Shown: one piece after another, positions 34,800-45,280 of the stretch
How positions within the stretch are numbered: the stretch's first letter is position 1
Layout: every line of letters begins with the position of its first letter
Assembly (NCBI RefSeq): GCF_009796805.1
Contig: NZ_CP047029.1
Location: forward strand, 4,354,001-4,418,000
DNA from: Algibacter sp. L1A34
Lineage (GTDB): Bacteria; Bacteroidota; Bacteroidia; Flavobacteriales; Flavobacteriaceae
DNA length: 64,000 bases
Direction: 5' to 3'
Translations under genes and position numbers: made by a program
Notes under the pieces: generated by a model
Seen by the model: only the letters and a program-made list of their open reading frames with translations
What the model was told of the DNA's origin: nothing
The model's database searches: none

Positions 34800-36704
34800 T
34801 TATTTTACTTCTTCGAAATCTACATCTTCAACATCACTTCCTTCAGCTTGAGATTCTGCTCCTGCATCTGGTCCTGGTTGTGCTCCACCTTGCTCTGCTT
34901 CAGCTTGTGCTTTGTACATTTCTTCACTTGCTACTTTCCAAGCTTCGTTTATTTTATCTAAAGCAGGTGTAATAACAGCTAAATCTTTAGATTCGTATGC
35001 TGCTTTCAATTCTGCTAAAGCATCAACAACAGGTTGTTTTTTATCTTCAGATATTTTATCACCAAACTCTTCTAATTGTTTTTCCGTTTGGAAAATCATA
35101 GAATCTGCTTCATTTAATTTCTGAGCATTTTCAGCTGCTATTTTATCAGATTCAGCATTTGCTTCAGCATCAGCTTTCATCTTTTGGATTTCATCTTCAC
35201 TTAATCCAGAAGATGCTTCAATTCTAATATCTTGTTTCTTACCAGTCGCTTTATCTTCAGCTCCTACTTTAATAATACCATTCGCATCAATATCAAAAGT
35301 TACTTCAATTTGTGGAGTACCTCTTCTTGCTGGTGGAATATCACTTAAGTGAAAACGTCCAATTGTATTGTTATCGGCAGCCATTGCTCTTTCCCCTTGT
35401 AAAACGTGAATTTCTACAGAAGGTTGATTATCGGCAGCTGTCGAGAATACTTGCGATTTTTTAGTTGGTATTGTTGTATTTGCTTCAATTAATTTTGTAA
35501 ATACATTACCCATAGTTTCAATACCTAAAGATAAAGGTGTTACATCTAAAAGTAAAACATCTTTAACATCTCCAGATAATACACCACCTTGGATACCAGC
35601 TCCTAAAGAAACAACTTCATCAGGGTTTACACCTTTACTTGGTGATTTTCCGAAGAATTTCTCAACTGCTGCTTGTACTGCAGGAATACGTGTAGAACCA
35701 CCTACTAAAATAACTTCATCAATATCAGATTTAGATAAACCTGCTGCTTTTAAAGCTGTTTGACATGGCTCAATAGTACGTTTTACTAAATCGTCAATTA
35801 ATTGCTCGAATTTAGAACGTGTTAATGTACGTACTAAGTGTTTTGGTCCACTAGCAGTAGCAGTAATATAAGGTAGGTTAATTTCTGTTTGTGCAGAAGA
35901 TGATAACTCAATCTTAGCTTTTTCAGCAGCTTCTTTTAAACGTTGTAAAGACATTGGATCTTTTCTTAAATCCATGTTCTCTTCAGCATTAAACTCATCT
36001 GCTAACCAACCGATGATTTTCTCATCAACATCATCACCACCTAAGTGCGTATCACCATCTGTAGAAAGTACTTCAAATACACCATCACCTAATTCAAGGA
36101 TAGATACATCATGCGTTCCTCCACCAAAATCAAATACTACTATTTTTTGGTCAGTTCCTTTTTTGTCCATACCGTAAGCTAAAGCAGCTGCAGTAGGTTC
36201 GTTAATAATACGTCTAACTTTTAAACCAGCAATTTCACCAGCTTCTTTAGTTGCTTGACGTTGACTATCGTTAAAGTAAGCAGGTACAGTAATTACCGCT
36301 TCAGTAACATCAGTTCCTAAATAATCTTCTGCCGTTTTCTTCATTTTTTGAAGAATCATAGCCGATAATTCTTGTGGCGTATATAAACGACCATCAATAT
36401 CAACTCTTGGCGTATCGTTATCACCTTTAACTACTTTATAAGGTACACGTTCCGCTTCTTTTTTAGACTCAGAATATTTGTTACCCATAAAACGTTTAAT
36501 AGAATAAACTGTTTTTGTTGGGTTTGTAACTGCCTGACGTTTTGCAGGGTCACCAACTTTAATTTCACCGCCTTCTACAAAAGCGATTACAGATGGTGTT
36601 GTTCTTTTTCCTTCTGCGTTAGGAATAACTACTGGCTCGTTACCTTCCATCACAGAAACGCAAGAGTTGGTTGTTCCTAAATCGATTCCAATAATTTTAC
36701 TCAT
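34800..36704 (-). CDS. dnaK: Chaperone DnaK (Hsp70)
   Basis: 634 aa when started at [15 protein letters not shown]; the reading frame extends 19 codons further upstream, but those residues are not part of the family. ATPase-domain signatures [30 protein letters not shown] and [14 protein letters not shown], substrate-binding domain with LSLGIETMG, and an acidic EDVDFEEVK tail. Cytosolic folding chaperone with DnaJ/GrpE, which are not in the window. A cluster of CAGT words in the 160-bp leader may be regulatory. Confidence 0.97.
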   Translation of the reverse strand: MSKIIGIDLGTTNSCVSVMEGNEPVVIPNAEGKRTTPSVIAFVEGGEIKVGDPAKRQAVTNPTKTVYSIKRFMGNKYSESKKEAERVPYKVVKGDNDTPRVDIDGRLYTPQELSAMILQKMKKTAEDYLGTDVTEAVITVPAYFNDSQRQATKEAGEIAGLKVRRIINEPTAAALAYGMDKKGTDQKIVVFDFGGGTHDVSILELGDGVFEVLSTDGDTHLGGDDVDEKIIGWLADEFNAEENMDLRKDPMSLQRLKEAAEKAKIELSSSAQTEINLPYITATASGPKHLVRTLTRSKFEQLIDDLVKRTIEPCQTALKAAGLSKSDIDEVILVGGSTRIPAVQAAVEKFFGKSPSKGVNPDEVVSLGAGIQGGVLSGDVKDVLLLDVTPLSLGIETMGNVFTKLIEANTTIPTKKSQVFSTAADNQPSVEIHVLQGERAMAADNNTIGRFHLSDIPPARRGTPQIEVTFDIDANGIIKVGAEDKATGKKQDIRIEASSGLSEDEIQKMKADAEANAESDKIAAENAQKLNEADSMIFQTEKQLEEFGDKISEDKKQPVVDALAELKAAYESKDLAVITPALDKINEAWKVASEEMYKAQAEAEQGGAQPGPDAGAESQAEGSDVEDVDFEEVK

Positions 36705-36789
36705 AATATATTTTTTTAATGTGTTGAATATTAATTTTTTATTTCGAGTAGTATAAGTCAATCATTATGCCAACCAAAAACAACTGACA

Positions 36790-36884
36790 CAGTGGCAGTT
36801 TTTTAATAGTCAGTTTTATAATCAGTAATACTCAGTGCCATACTAATTTAACAACAATCTTCAGTGCTAGCAAAGGTTTTCAGT
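36790..36884. promoter_or_regulatory. CAGT word cluster upstream of dnaK
   Basis: CAGT occurs at 36790, 36796, 36811, 36823, 36833, 36862 and 36881; three of these read CAGTGC. Seven hits in 95 bp is well above what an AT-rich sequence should give. The position between the dnaK start and the repeat suggests protein-binding sites, but no regulator is known to me. Confidence 0.35.
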
Positions 36885-36956
36885 GCTTAATAAATTATTT
36901 AATAAAATGAGTGACAATTATTTTGCAGTGTCTTTCATTAATATAAAATGTTTTTC

Positions 36957-37040
36957 GGGCGCATCCCAAAAGGGTCGGGCTATCACTACTCGCTCCTCCT
37001 TAGGTCGGGAGCTCAAACAAACCGTTCTATCCCTTGCGCA
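36957..37040 (-). repeat. Structured dispersed repeat, copy A
   Basis: Read on the minus strand: GCGCAAGGGATAGAACGG, then an inner hairpin GCTCC...GGAGC, GAGTAGTGATAGCCCGACCC and TTTTGGGATGCGCC. The 5' GCGCA pairs with the 3' TGCGC, where copies B and C have GCGTTA with TAACGC. Three stems in all. See the repeat-family finding. Confidence 0.8.
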
Positions 37041-37151
37041 CATTTCCGCCAAGTAAAGTAACATAACGAGAGTATATTTCAATTTGTAACCTTTTAACTT
37101 TTCATTTATAAAAATTGACACAAAACTTTAAATCCCTCTTAAAACATTATA

Positions 37152-37159
37152 TATATTTG
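37152..37159 (+). promoter_or_regulatory. Possible -7 box of the sdaA promoter
   Basis: TATATTTG fits the TAnnTTTG -7 element of Bacteroidota promoters, 26 nt before the sdaA ATG. A clear -33 TTG at the usual spacing is not seen, so the call is tentative. Confidence 0.35.
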
Positions 37160-37185
37160 TTTCTAAATACAACGTTTTCGCAACT

Positions 37186-38607
37186 ATGGAATGTATCTCT
37201 GTTTTCGACATGCTAAAAATAGGCATTGGCCCATCTAGCTCACACACATTAGGACCATGGCGAGCTGCCGAACGCTGGATTGGCGAGCTAAAAGCCAACA
37301 AAACCTTCGATAAAGTCGAAACGATTCAAGTGGATTTGTACGGTTCATTATCCTTAACAGGAAAAGGCCATGCTACAGACTATGCTGTAATGTTAGGTTT
37401 AACGGGTGCCGATCCAGAAACCCTTCCTATAAAAGATATAGAAACAACTATAGCTTCAATAAAGGCAACAAAAAAAATACAATTCAACAACGAAAAAACA
37501 ATAGACTTTCAAGCTGAAAATAATATTGTTTTTAATAAGAAATTTTTACCATTTCATTCCAACGGCATCATTTTTAGCGCCATGATTAACGGTAAAAAAG
37601 CAAAATCTACCTTCTACTCTATCGGCGGCGGTTTTGTTGTAAAAGAAGAACGTAAAAACTCCAAAAAGAACTTTGAAATAAAGTGTTCGTTTCCTTACCC
37701 TATTGATAAAGGAACAGAACTACTAAAATTCTGTAAAGATTTAAATAAACCCATTTCTGAAGTTGTTTTAGAAAACGAAAAATCTATACGTACAGAAGCA
37801 GAAATAGATTATGAACTAAAACGCATTTGGGATACTATGCTAGAATGTATGTATACAGGTTGCCATACCGAAGGCCATCTTCCTGGTGGTTTAAATGTAC
37901 GCCGTAGAGCTTTCGATATGCACAAACGCTTACAAGGATCATCTCCATACTCAAATCCTGTAGAATGGATTTACTCCATTAGAAATACCGAAGTTAAATT
38001 TAGACAAATATTAAAATGGGTAAGCTGTTTTGCCTTAGCAGTAAACGAAGTTAATGCAGCCTTAGGCCGTGTAGTTACAGCTCCTACAAACGGGAGTGCA
38101 GGCGTTATTCCATCTGTACTTATGTATTATTTAGTGATTGAAAACCACGATGGAAATTTCGAGGATATTAAAAAATTCTTACTTGTTGCTGGAGAAATTG
38201 GTAGCATCTTTAAAAAAGGTGCCACAATTTCGGCTGCCATGGGTGGTTGTCAGGCAGAAATTGGTGTTTCATCTGCAATGGCGGCCGGAGCGTTAACCGA
38301 ATTACTTGGAGGCACACCAGAACAAGTTTTAGTCGCTGCCGAAATTGCCATGGAACATCACTTAGGTTTAACCTGCGATCCTATTGGTGGTTTAGTACAA
38401 ATACCATGTATTGAGCGTAATGCTATGGGTGCTATAAAGGCAATTAACGCCGCAGAACTGGCATTAGATACCGATCCTAAAAATGTAAAAGTACCACTAG
38501 ACAAAGTAGTAAACACCATGTGGGAAACTGCAAAGGACATGAATTCTAAATACAAAGAAACGAGCGAAGGCGGCTTGGCTGTTGGTGTAAATATGTCCGA
38601 TTGCTAA
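37186..38607 (+). CDS. sdaA: L-serine ammonia-lyase, iron-sulfur dependent, single chain
   Basis: 473-aa cytoplasmic enzyme converting L-serine to pyruvate and ammonia using a [4Fe-4S] cluster. The N-terminal beta domain starts with [21 protein letters not shown]. The catalytic alpha domain has [34 protein letters not shown] and [23 protein letters not shown] with the cluster cysteines. Length and one-chain architecture match SdaA/TdcG types. Own promoter. Confidence 0.95.
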   Translation: MECISVFDMLKIGIGPSSSHTLGPWRAAERWIGELKANKTFDKVETIQVDLYGSLSLTGKGHATDYAVMLGLTGADPETLPIKDIETTIASIKATKKIQFNNEKTIDFQAENNIVFNKKFLPFHSNGIIFSAMINGKKAKSTFYSIGGGFVVKEERKNSKKNFEIKCSFPYPIDKGTELLKFCKDLNKPISEVVLENEKSIRTEAEIDYELKRIWDTMLECMYTGCHTEGHLPGGLNVRRRAFDMHKRLQGSSPYSNPVEWIYSIRNTEVKFRQILKWVSCFALAVNEVNAALGRVVTAPTNGSAGVIPSVLMYYLVIENHDGNFEDIKKFLLVAGEIGSIFKKGATISAAMGGCQAEIGVSSAMAAGALTELLGGTPEQVLVAAEIAMEHHLGLTCDPIGGLVQIPCIERNAMGAIKAINAAELALDTDPKNVKVPLDKVVNTMWETAKDMNSKYKETSEGGLAVGVNMSDC

Positions 38608-38683
38608 TGTATTATTTTAATTCCAATTTTAGAACAGCAAACTTATGGTTGTTTTTATTCAATTTGAATTTTAAACAAAAAAA

Positions 38684-38713
38684 GGTCCCTTCCCAAATTA
38701 ATGAGAAGGGACC
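38684..38713 (-). terminator. Terminator between sdaA and the MscS gene
   Basis: 9-bp perfect stem GGTCCCTTC with GAAGGGACC. A T7 run follows on the minus strand (after the MscS gene). Convergent location, so it may serve sdaA as well. Confidence 0.75.
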
Positions 38714-38774
38714 AGTAGAAAGTGGTTCGGAAAAACGGAATAGTAACCAACCAAATTTTAACCCTAACTTAAAG

Positions 38775-39590
38775 TTAATCCTGCAATCTTACTTGACTTT
38801 CTACTATATCTTTAATAGGAACAATAATTTTCCCAGTACTTGTTTTTAATGTTACCGATATACCATCGATAGATTCTATTTCTCCTTTTATATCGTCAAA
38901 CTCAATTTTCTGACCGACTTCATATATTTTTCTTGTGTAGAACGTTCTAAACAAATCGCCTACTACTTTTTGAGCTCCAAAACCAACAGCTAAAGCAAAG
39001 GCTAATAAAAATGCCGCCAAAATCATGGTAATGTTACTTGTGATAATCTCTGTATCTACACCAGCTTGATTTAATGCTGTTATAGAAATAAAAATTAAAA
39101 GCAACATAAATATAGCTTGACTAATCATTTTTCCTCCAGACAACTCCATGGATTCAAAAAACGATTGCAATGATTTTTTAACAAAATTGGCAAACAATAG
39201 ACCAATAACAAATATGGCTAAAGCTGTTATTAATTTCGGCATATAACCAATCACGCTTTTTATACCATCAGATATCATTGTTAAATTCAACAAATCTGTA
39301 ACAATCATTACTAAAATAATGTAAAGCATCCATTTAACGAACTTCGCTACAATGTCTATAACATTAAATTGTATTTTTTTATCTCCAAATAAATCAATTT
39401 CATTTAGCTTATCATCAAGCTTATCTGCCTTTACAAACTTTAATGACTTCCTTATAATATTAACTACTAATTTTATAATTAATATTCCAATGATAATACC
39501 TATTATCGCTCCTGCGATAGTGGGTAAAACATCTACTATACTTTCCCAAATTGTACTTAATGATTCTTTTAAACTGTCGACAAGGTTCAT
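38775..39590 (-). CDS. Small MscS-family mechanosensitive channel
   Basis: 271-aa inner-membrane protein with an N-terminal TM helix (about 21-42), two more (about 80-100 and 115-135), and the pore helix region at about 165-205 (AAFLLAFALAVGFGAQKVVGDLF), then a short beta domain (IYEVGQKIEFDDIKGEIESI), as in MscS/CmpX-type channels. Releases solutes on osmotic downshift. It follows the ECF sigma factor and its 56-aa partner by 23 nt, so the three may be one transcript. Confidence 0.8.
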   Translation of the reverse strand: MNLVDSLKESLSTIWESIVDVLPTIAGAIIGIIIGILIIKLVVNIIRKSLKFVKADKLDDKLNEIDLFGDKKIQFNVIDIVAKFVKWMLYIILVMIVTDLLNLTMISDGIKSVIGYMPKLITALAIFVIGLLFANFVKKSLQSFFESMELSGGKMISQAIFMLLLIFISITALNQAGVDTEIITSNITMILAAFLLAFALAVGFGAQKVVGDLFRTFYTRKIYEVGQKIEFDDIKGEIESIDGISVTLKTSTGKIIVPIKDIVESQVRLQD

Positions 39591-39613
39591 TTTATATTGA
39601 GTATTTCGGTTAC

Positions 39614-39784
39614 TTATTTTCTACTTCTCATGGTTAGCTCTATTACGCTCGTTAAATTGTACGAAAACAATTCGGCTATTTCCATAATTAACTTGGCCAT
39701 GGCGATATCACTCATAACCTTAGCCTTAAGTTCCTGCGGAACTTGCTTTAATGGCTTATTTATGTCTAAAAACGGGTTCTCCAT
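39614..39784 (-). CDS. 56-aa protein translationally coupled to the ECF sigma factor
   Basis: Reads MENPFLDINKPLKQVPQELK and continues through KVMSDIAMAKLIMEIAELFS to the end TMRSRK and stop. The start ATG (39782-39784) overlaps the sigma-factor stop as TAATG. The peptide is amphipathic and helical, with no transmembrane segment, and has the position of an anti-sigma or sigma partner gene. I have a memory of similar short proteins next to flavobacterial ECF factors but no named family. Confidence 0.7.
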   Translation of the reverse strand: MENPFLDINKPLKQVPQELKAKVMSDIAMAKLIMEIAELFSYNLTSVIELTMRSRK

Positions 39785-40368
39785 TATCCAAGGTTATTAT
39801 TATAAACGTCTACTAATTTATCTTTAGCTCGTTTAATTCGCATTTTTACAGCACTTTCTCCAATCCCTATAACATCTTCAATTTCTTTTATAGTTAAGGA
39901 GTCTTGATATTTTAAAAGCAATATCATCTTTTCCTCCGGAGAAATCAACTCTAATGCTATTTTTAATTTATCAACTTTCATACTTAGAAAGCTACTATCA
40001 TCTTCCTCTTCTTCATAGAGGCCTTCTATATTTTCAATATCGGTATAATCTACCGATTGTTTCTCTATTTTTTTTGCTGTGTTTCGAGTAACATAATTAA
40101 CACAATGATTATAAGTAAACGCATATAACCAAGTTGAAAACTTTGAATTTCCTTTAAAGCTTGCTAATTTAACAAATAACTTTAAAAATACATCTTGCGT
40201 TAAATCTTTTGCTTCATCTTCATCTTTAGCAAACCCCATACACTTGTTATATACTAAGGTGGCATACCTGTCGTATAAAACTTCAAAAAGCATGGTATCA
40301 TTGCTATGCACAATGCCTTTTATCAAATCTTCATCAGATTTGTTATTAATGTTTGTTAGGGTTTTCAA
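39784..40368 (-). CDS. ECF-type RNA polymerase sigma factor
   Basis: 194 aa. Region 2 (LFEVLYDRYATLVYNKCMGFAKD then EAKDLTQDVFLKLF and FSTWLYAFTYNHC) and region 4 with a helix-turn-helix (TIKEIEDVIGIGESAVKMRIKRAKDKL) are both complete, joined by an acidic linker (EEEEDDSS). Likely senses an envelope or stress signal through a partner. The usual membrane anti-sigma factor is absent. Instead a 56-aa soluble protein overlaps it, followed by an MscS channel. Confidence 0.88.
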   Translation of the reverse strand: MKTLTNINNKSDEDLIKGIVHSNDTMLFEVLYDRYATLVYNKCMGFAKDEDEAKDLTQDVFLKLFVKLASFKGNSKFSTWLYAFTYNHCVNYVTRNTAKKIEKQSVDYTDIENIEGLYEEEEDDSSFLSMKVDKLKIALELISPEEKMILLLKYQDSLTIKEIEDVIGIGESAVKMRIKRAKDKLVDVYNNNLG

Positions 40369-40685
40369 ATTTAGCTCACGCTAGTTTAATGGTTACAAGT
40401 TTTAAGACACAGACTCTTTTAAAAAGTCACATTTTTTTTCGAAATTTCTAAAAAAAAATAAAACAAAAATTTAATAATCTAAAAACAAGGTGTTTATCTT
40501 TTAATATAAAATTTATTTTTTTTGTACATAAATTTATTTTGAAAGAATAAACTTGTTAAAGAAATGTAAATTTAATCTAATTTATAGAAAAACAATGCCC
40601 TTATTTTATTTTAATATTTTTAAACATAACAAAAGGCTGCTAACAAAAAGTTAAACAGCCTTATAGCATTAAATTTATTTATAAC
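40369..40685. other. Intergenic region upstream of the sigma factor
   Basis: AT-rich, with the sigma-factor promoter at its left and the lpdA terminator at 40632-40661. No ORF or repeat. Confidence 0.4.
40632..40661 (-). terminator. Terminator after lpdA
   Basis: AAGGCTG / CAGCCTT stem with a 16-nt loop, followed on the minus strand by a TTTTG run; about 25 nt past the lpdA stop. Confidence 0.55.
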
Positions 40686-42086
40686 TTAAATATGTAATGG
40701 TCTATTATCGGTTGCTGCTAATGCGGCTTCTTTAATAGCTTCTGTAAATGTTGGATGTGCATGAGACATGCGAGATACATCTTCCGCGGAAGCACGATAT
40801 TCCATAGCTACTACAGCTTCGGCAATCATATCGGCAGCACGAGCTCCAACCATATGTACTCCTAAAATTTCGTCGGTAGTTTTATCGGCTAAAATTTTAA
40901 CAAATCCATCTAAATCCATACTCGCTCTACTTCTACCTAAAGCACGCATTGGAAATTGCCCCGTTTTATATTCAATTCCAGCTTCCTTTAATTGCTCTTC
41001 TGTTTTTCCAACAGTAGCCACTTCTGGCCATGTGTAAACTACACCGGGAATTAAATTATAATCTATATGTGGTTTTTGTCCTGCAATAGTTTCTGCTACA
41101 AACGTTCCTTCTTCTTCAGCTTTATGAGCTAACATAGCACCTTTGATAACATCGCCAATAGCATAAATATTAGATGCACTAGTTTGTAAGTGTTCGTTAA
41201 CATCAACCAAACCTCTGTCTGTTAATTTAACTCCAGCAGCTTCTGCATTTAAACCATCTGTATAAGCATGACGCCCAACAGATACTAAACAGTAATCTCC
41301 TCTAAATTCTACTTCTTCACCTTTTTTATTATCAGCCTTAACGATAACTTCATCACCAACACGCTCAACAGATTTAACTTTGTGAGATGTATTAATTTTG
41401 AATTTTTGCTTCTTTAAAACTTTGTTTAATTCTTTTGATAAACCGGCATCCATAGTTGGGATAATACGGTCCATATATTCTATAACAGAAACTTCAGCAC
41501 CAAGACGCTTATATACTTGCCCTAATTCTAAACCAATTACACCACCACCAATTACGATTAAGTGTTTAGGAATTTCTTTAAGTTTTAAAGCTTCGGTAGA
41601 TGTAATAACACGTTCTTTATCTAATGTGATAAATGGAAGAGTAGATGGTTTACTTCCTGTTGCAATAATAGTGTTTTTTGCTTCAATTTCGGTTGTTTCT
41701 TCGCCAACAATTGTAATATGTGTAGCGTCTTTAAAACTTCCTAAACCTTGATAAACATCAATTTTATTTTTCTTCATTAAAAAATCAATCCCGCCTGTTG
41801 TTTGGTCTACAACAGCTTGTTTGCGGTTTATCATTTTTTCTAAATTCACTTTAATTTCACCAGGAATCTCAATACCGTGTTCTTCAAAATGTTTTACGGC
41901 ATCATCATAATGGTGTGAAGAGTCTAAAAGTGCTTTACTCGGGATACATCCTACATTTAAACACGTACCGCCAAGGGTGCTGTATTTTTCAATAATTGCA
42001 GTTTTCATTCCTAATTGTGCACAGCGAATAGCTGCTACATAGCCTCCTGGACCTGAGCCTATAATGGCTACATCGTATGAATTCAT
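40686..42086 (-). CDS. lpdA: Dihydrolipoyl dehydrogenase (E3)
   Basis: 466-aa flavoenzyme of the 2-oxoacid dehydrogenase and glycine cleavage complexes. FAD-binding GSGPGGYVAA at the N-terminus, redox-active disulfide GGTCLNVGCIPS with Cys42 and Cys47, NAD-binding GGGVIGLELG, IYAIGDV and the catalytic SHAHPTFTE near the end. Stand-alone gene, so it probably supplies E3 to more than one complex. Confidence 0.95.
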   Translation of the reverse strand: MNSYDVAIIGSGPGGYVAAIRCAQLGMKTAIIEKYSTLGGTCLNVGCIPSKALLDSSHHYDDAVKHFEEHGIEIPGEIKVNLEKMINRKQAVVDQTTGGIDFLMKKNKIDVYQGLGSFKDATHITIVGEETTEIEAKNTIIATGSKPSTLPFITLDKERVITSTEALKLKEIPKHLIVIGGGVIGLELGQVYKRLGAEVSVIEYMDRIIPTMDAGLSKELNKVLKKQKFKINTSHKVKSVERVGDEVIVKADNKKGEEVEFRGDYCLVSVGRHAYTDGLNAEAAGVKLTDRGLVDVNEHLQTSASNIYAIGDVIKGAMLAHKAEEEGTFVAETIAGQKPHIDYNLIPGVVYTWPEVATVGKTEEQLKEAGIEYKTGQFPMRALGRSRASMDLDGFVKILADKTTDEILGVHMVGARAADMIAEAVVAMEYRASAEDVSRMSHAHPTFTEAIKEAALAATDNRPLHI

Positions 42087-42282
42087 AATATTTTTTTGAA
42101 ATTTATCATTGTAATTTGAAAATCAAAAATACAAATGTTTTGTGGGAAGTCAATAAAAAAAATAACTTATCAAATAGAATTATAATACTTGTATTTCTTT
42201 GGCCTAATTATTTAAAATTCAATTATAAAAGTCTATAAATGGTAGATTATCATCATAATTGGTTAACCAGTTTTAGAAAAGT

Positions 42283-42561
42283 TTAAGCATCAATAATTAC
42301 GTCTTCCCTTTTGTAAACATAGGTATATAACCACATAAGTGTAAATGTTGGAACAACATCTAAGCCTGGTGCTGCTTCTTCTATAAAAGAAATTACAGCT
42401 GCAATTTTACCAGCTTTGCCTTTGTAAAGTTTCGTCATTAACCAAGCAGAAACAGGAGCCCATACCACATCGGTAAATTCTCCAAAACCTGGAATAATAA
42501 AAGACACATAGCCTAAAGCATCAAAGGCGATACTAATTGCTAATTTTTTGTATTTGTTCAT
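42283..42561 (-). CDS. Small membrane protein, 92 aa
   Basis: Two or three hydrophobic helices (about 8-24, 32-48 and 75-88) linked by short loops. Begins MNKYKKLAISIAFDALGY. No family recognised; the predicted topology suggests an inner-membrane protein. 58 nt after folE in the same direction. Confidence 0.6.
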   Translation of the reverse strand: MNKYKKLAISIAFDALGYVSFIIPGFGEFTDVVWAPVSAWLMTKLYKGKAGKIAAVISFIEEAAPGLDVVPTFTLMWLYTYVYKREDVIIDA

Positions 42562-42619
42562 TTAAATAGTAATTTATACTTTTTTTATAAACAAGAAACA
42601 TACCAAATTTACTTATAGC

Positions 42620-43210
42620 CTACTTTCCTATTAATTTTAAAAATTCATTTCTAGTCTCAATTTTCTCAAACTGCCCTCTAAAACCTGAAGTTGTTGTCAC
42701 TGAGTTTTGCTTTTGTACACCACGCATCATCATGCACATGTGAGAAGCTTCAATTACTACAGCTACACCTTGTGGTTTTAGCGTATCATTAATACAATCT
42801 AAAATTTGCTTGGTTAAACGTTCTTGAACTTGCAAACGACGCGCAAAAACATCTACAACTCTAGGTAATTTACTTAAACCTACAATTTGTCCATTTGGAA
42901 TATAAGCAATGTGTACTTTTCCGAAAAACGGTAAAATATGATGTTCGCAAAGGGAATATAACTCGATATCTTTTACAATCACCATTTCGTTATAAGACTC
43001 TTTAAACATAGCGCCTTTCAATATTTCAACAGGATCCTGATCATAACCCTGCGTTAAAAACTGCATAGCTTTTGCGGCACGTTCCGGAGTTTTTTGAAGC
43101 CCTTCGCGTTGCGTATCTTCACCTAAATTCTCAATAATGCTTTTGTATTTATCTTGAACATCTTCGGTAACTTGCGTGTTATATTCTTCTAGATTCTTAT
43201 AAGCCATCAT
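42620..43210 (-). CDS. folE: GTP cyclohydrolase I
   Basis: 196 aa, first step of tetrahydrofolate/pterin synthesis. Zinc-site and active-site motifs [42 protein letters not shown], and [10 protein letters not shown] with the second zinc Cys. Two adjacent Met codons (43210 and 43207) could serve as start. Confidence 0.95.
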   Translation of the reverse strand: MMAYKNLEEYNTQVTEDVQDKYKSIIENLGEDTQREGLQKTPERAAKAMQFLTQGYDQDPVEILKGAMFKESYNEMVIVKDIELYSLCEHHILPFFGKVHIAYIPNGQIVGLSKLPRVVDVFARRLQVQERLTKQILDCINDTLKPQGVAVVIEASHMCMMMRGVQKQNSVTTTSGFRGQFEKIETRNEFLKLIGK

Positions 43211-43332
43211 TTTTGTTTTTCAATTATCTTCAAAAATAAATATAATTATTTAGAATAAGCTAGGTAATAAAATTAAATCAAAATTGTGCGGCACAACTTA
43301 AAGTAGTAATTTCACGCCTATATTTTAATTAA

Positions 43333-43995
43333 ATGATTAGAGCAAAAAATATTCAGAAATTCTACGACGATTTACAAGTTTTAAAAGGTGTTGATATACA
43401 CATAAAACCAAGTGAAGTTGTTTCTATTGTTGGAGCTTCGGGCGCCGGAAAAACAACACTTTTACAAATTTTAGGGACTTTAGATAAAGCATCGCCTAGT
43501 GAAAATTTCGAATTAATTATAAACAACACTAATATTGGTGCGCTTAACGATAAGGCTTTAGCTAAATTTAGAAATGAACATATTGGTTTTATTTTTCAAT
43601 TCCATCAATTATTACCAGAATTTACGGCTATTGAAAACGTATGTTTACCCGCATTTATAAAAGGTACTAATAAAAAAGATGCTGAAAAACGAGCTAAAGA
43701 ATTATTAGATTTTTTAGGATTATCTCATCGTTATAATCATAAACCAAACGAATTATCGGGAGGTGAACAACAACGTGTTGCCGTTGCTAGAGCTTTAATT
43801 AATAGTCCTGATTTAATTTTCGCAGATGAACCTTCGGGGAATTTAGATAGTGAATCGGCAGAGAATTTACATAGTCTGTTTTTTAAATTACGTGATGAGT
43901 TTGGGCAAACTTTCGTAATTGTAACGCACAATGAAGAACTCGCTAATCTTGCTGATAGAAAACTAACTATGGTTGATGGGAATATTGTAAATTAA
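43333..43995 (+). CDS. lolD: ABC transporter ATPase, LolD type
   Basis: 220 aa. Walker [11 protein letters not shown]-loop [10 protein letters not shown], signature [15 protein letters not shown], Walker [14 protein letters not shown]-loop VIVTHNE. The [10 protein letters not shown] segment is typical of LolD/MacB-type ATPases that power lipoprotein release from the inner membrane. No partner permease is adjacent, so the symbol is by similarity only. Confidence 0.82.
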   Translation: MIRAKNIQKFYDDLQVLKGVDIHIKPSEVVSIVGASGAGKTTLLQILGTLDKASPSENFELIINNTNIGALNDKALAKFRNEHIGFIFQFHQLLPEFTAIENVCLPAFIKGTNKKDAEKRAKELLDFLGLSHRYNHKPNELSGGEQQRVAVARALINSPDLIFADEPSGNLDSESAENLHSLFFKLRDEFGQTFVIVTHNEELANLADRKLTMVDGNIVN

Positions 43996-44023
43996 TTTCT
44001 TATTTAAAAAAATAAAAATTTAA

Positions 44024-44037
44024 TAATAAGCTTATTA
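44024..44037. terminator. Weak palindrome between convergent genes
   Basis: TAATAAGCTTATTA is a perfect 14-bp palindrome in the gap between lolD and the MFS gene. Weak, AT-rich; only a candidate terminator. Confidence 0.2.
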
Positions 44038-44113
44038 ACCTTTTAAGCATCTTAAAGTTGAATTTAAAAAAAAATCTGTTTATTATAATCGCCTTTAGTC
44101 CTTTATTAAACAG

Positions 44114-45280
44114 CTAATTTTTATTTAAAAGACCTAGAAGTCCTAATATTGGGCCGATAGCTATAATTAAAAACAGATATTTCACTTCCATAACATCTAT
44201 TAAGTTGCTTGCTAATTGAATACTAACAATAGTTATAGCAAACCCAATAGAATTAACGATTGTTAGCGCCGTACCTTTATGTTCTGCATTTACGTTTTGG
44301 GCTACTAGAGTTGAAAACAAAGGTGAATCGGCCACGACAACCATACCCCAAAATACTAAGAATATGACAAAAACAACTTCTGAGTTTAGGCTGAAAAATA
44401 ACGGAGACACTAAACAACAAAGTCCTGAGAACAATAATGCCATCGCTCCTATTTTTTTAGCGCCATAAACTTGAGATAAATAACCAGAAACAACACATGC
44501 CAAAGATCCTGATGCTATAATTACAAAACTGAGCATTGGGATATTGAATTCTACTTCTGGATGTAACTCCACATAAGCCTTTAAAATAATAGGAACAAAA
44601 GCCCAAAACGTGTACAATTCCCACATGTGCCCAAAATAACCAAAGGCTGCTTTTCTAAAATCGTGAACTTTAAACACATTGAAAAGTACAGAAATATCGA
44701 ATTTTGTAACCGGCTTTCTAAACGGTCCATCTGGAACAAATACAAGCATAACAATACCTCCAAGCATTGCCAACACTGTTGTGGTGTAAATAATATGTTG
44801 CCAAGAAAATGAACTTCCAAAACCTTTTAAAACATGAGGGAAAGCGGTTCCTAAAACTAAAGCTCCAACCAAGTAGCCAAGTGATTTACCCAAACCTTTA
44901 TCGAAATAATCGGCTGCAATTTTCATACCTACGGGATAAATACCAGCTAGAAAAAAACCTGTACCAAACCTAAGTATTAACAAACTAGAGAGATTATGGT
45001 CTTCCAAAACAATCATTAAGTTAAAAATTGCAGCTAAAACTGCGCTAACAAAAAACACTTTAGATGGAGAAAACCTGTCGGTTATTGTTAAAAGTGCAAA
45101 TAAAAAGGTTCCTATAATAAAACCAAACTGCACGGCTGATGATAAATGCCCTAAAGCCGACTGATTTAAAGTAAAGTTATTTACCAAATCCTCAATCACA
45201 CCATTTGTCGCAAACCACAGCGAGGTGCAACAAAATTGAGCAAATACAATAATTGGTAAAATGTACTTTGTTTGTTTCAT
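44114..45280 (-). CDS. MFS transporter
   Basis: 388-aa protein with about 12 hydrophobic helices. Begins TKYILPIIVFAQFCCTSLWF and contains the cytoplasmic loop DRFSPSKVFFVSA, as in MFS motif A variants. The middle loop includes FGYFGHMWELYTFWAF. No ligand can be deduced; a drug or metabolite exporter is a fair guess. Convergent with lolD. Confidence 0.72.
   Translation of the reverse strand: MKQTKYILPIIVFAQFCCTSLWFATNGVIEDLVNNFTLNQSALGHLSSAVQFGFIIGTFLFALLTITDRFSPSKVFFVSAVLAAIFNLMIVLEDHNLSSLLILRFGTGFFLAGIYPVGMKIAADYFDKGLGKSLGYLVGALVLGTAFPHVLKGFGSSFSWQHIIYTTTVLAMLGGIVMLVFVPDGPFRKPVTKFDISVLFNVFKVHDFRKAAFGYFGHMWELYTFWAFVPIILKAYVELHPEVEFNIPMLSFVIIASGSLACVVSGYLSQVYGAKKIGAMALLFSGLCCLVSPLFFSLNSEVVFVIFLVFWGMVVVADSPLFSTLVAQNVNAEHKGTALTIVNSIGFAITIVSIQLASNLIDVMEVKYLFLIIAIGPILGLLGLLNKN

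Larger units (their letters stand above)
36705..37185. other. dnaK/sdaA divergent intergenic region
   Basis: Holds a leader with seven CAGT words (36790-36884) next to dnaK, a structured repeat copy at 36957-37040 and the sdaA promoter. No believable ORF: the open frame across 36918-37121 lies mainly inside the repeat. Confidence 0.6.

Noticed and set aside
36705-36761. N-terminal extension of DnaK by 19 residues
   Set aside because: The conserved Hsp70 N-terminus starts at [10 protein letters not shown]; the extra residues are not in the family.
36918-37121. 67-aa open frame on the minus strand between dnaK and sdaA
   Set aside because: Most of it is the structured repeat copy A; similar translated repeats would appear wherever the element lies, so it is not a gene.
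39597-39827. 76-aa open frame on the plus strand
   Set aside because: It is antisense to the 56-aa gene and the sigma-factor end; the minus frame has the TAATG coupling and a more protein-like composition.
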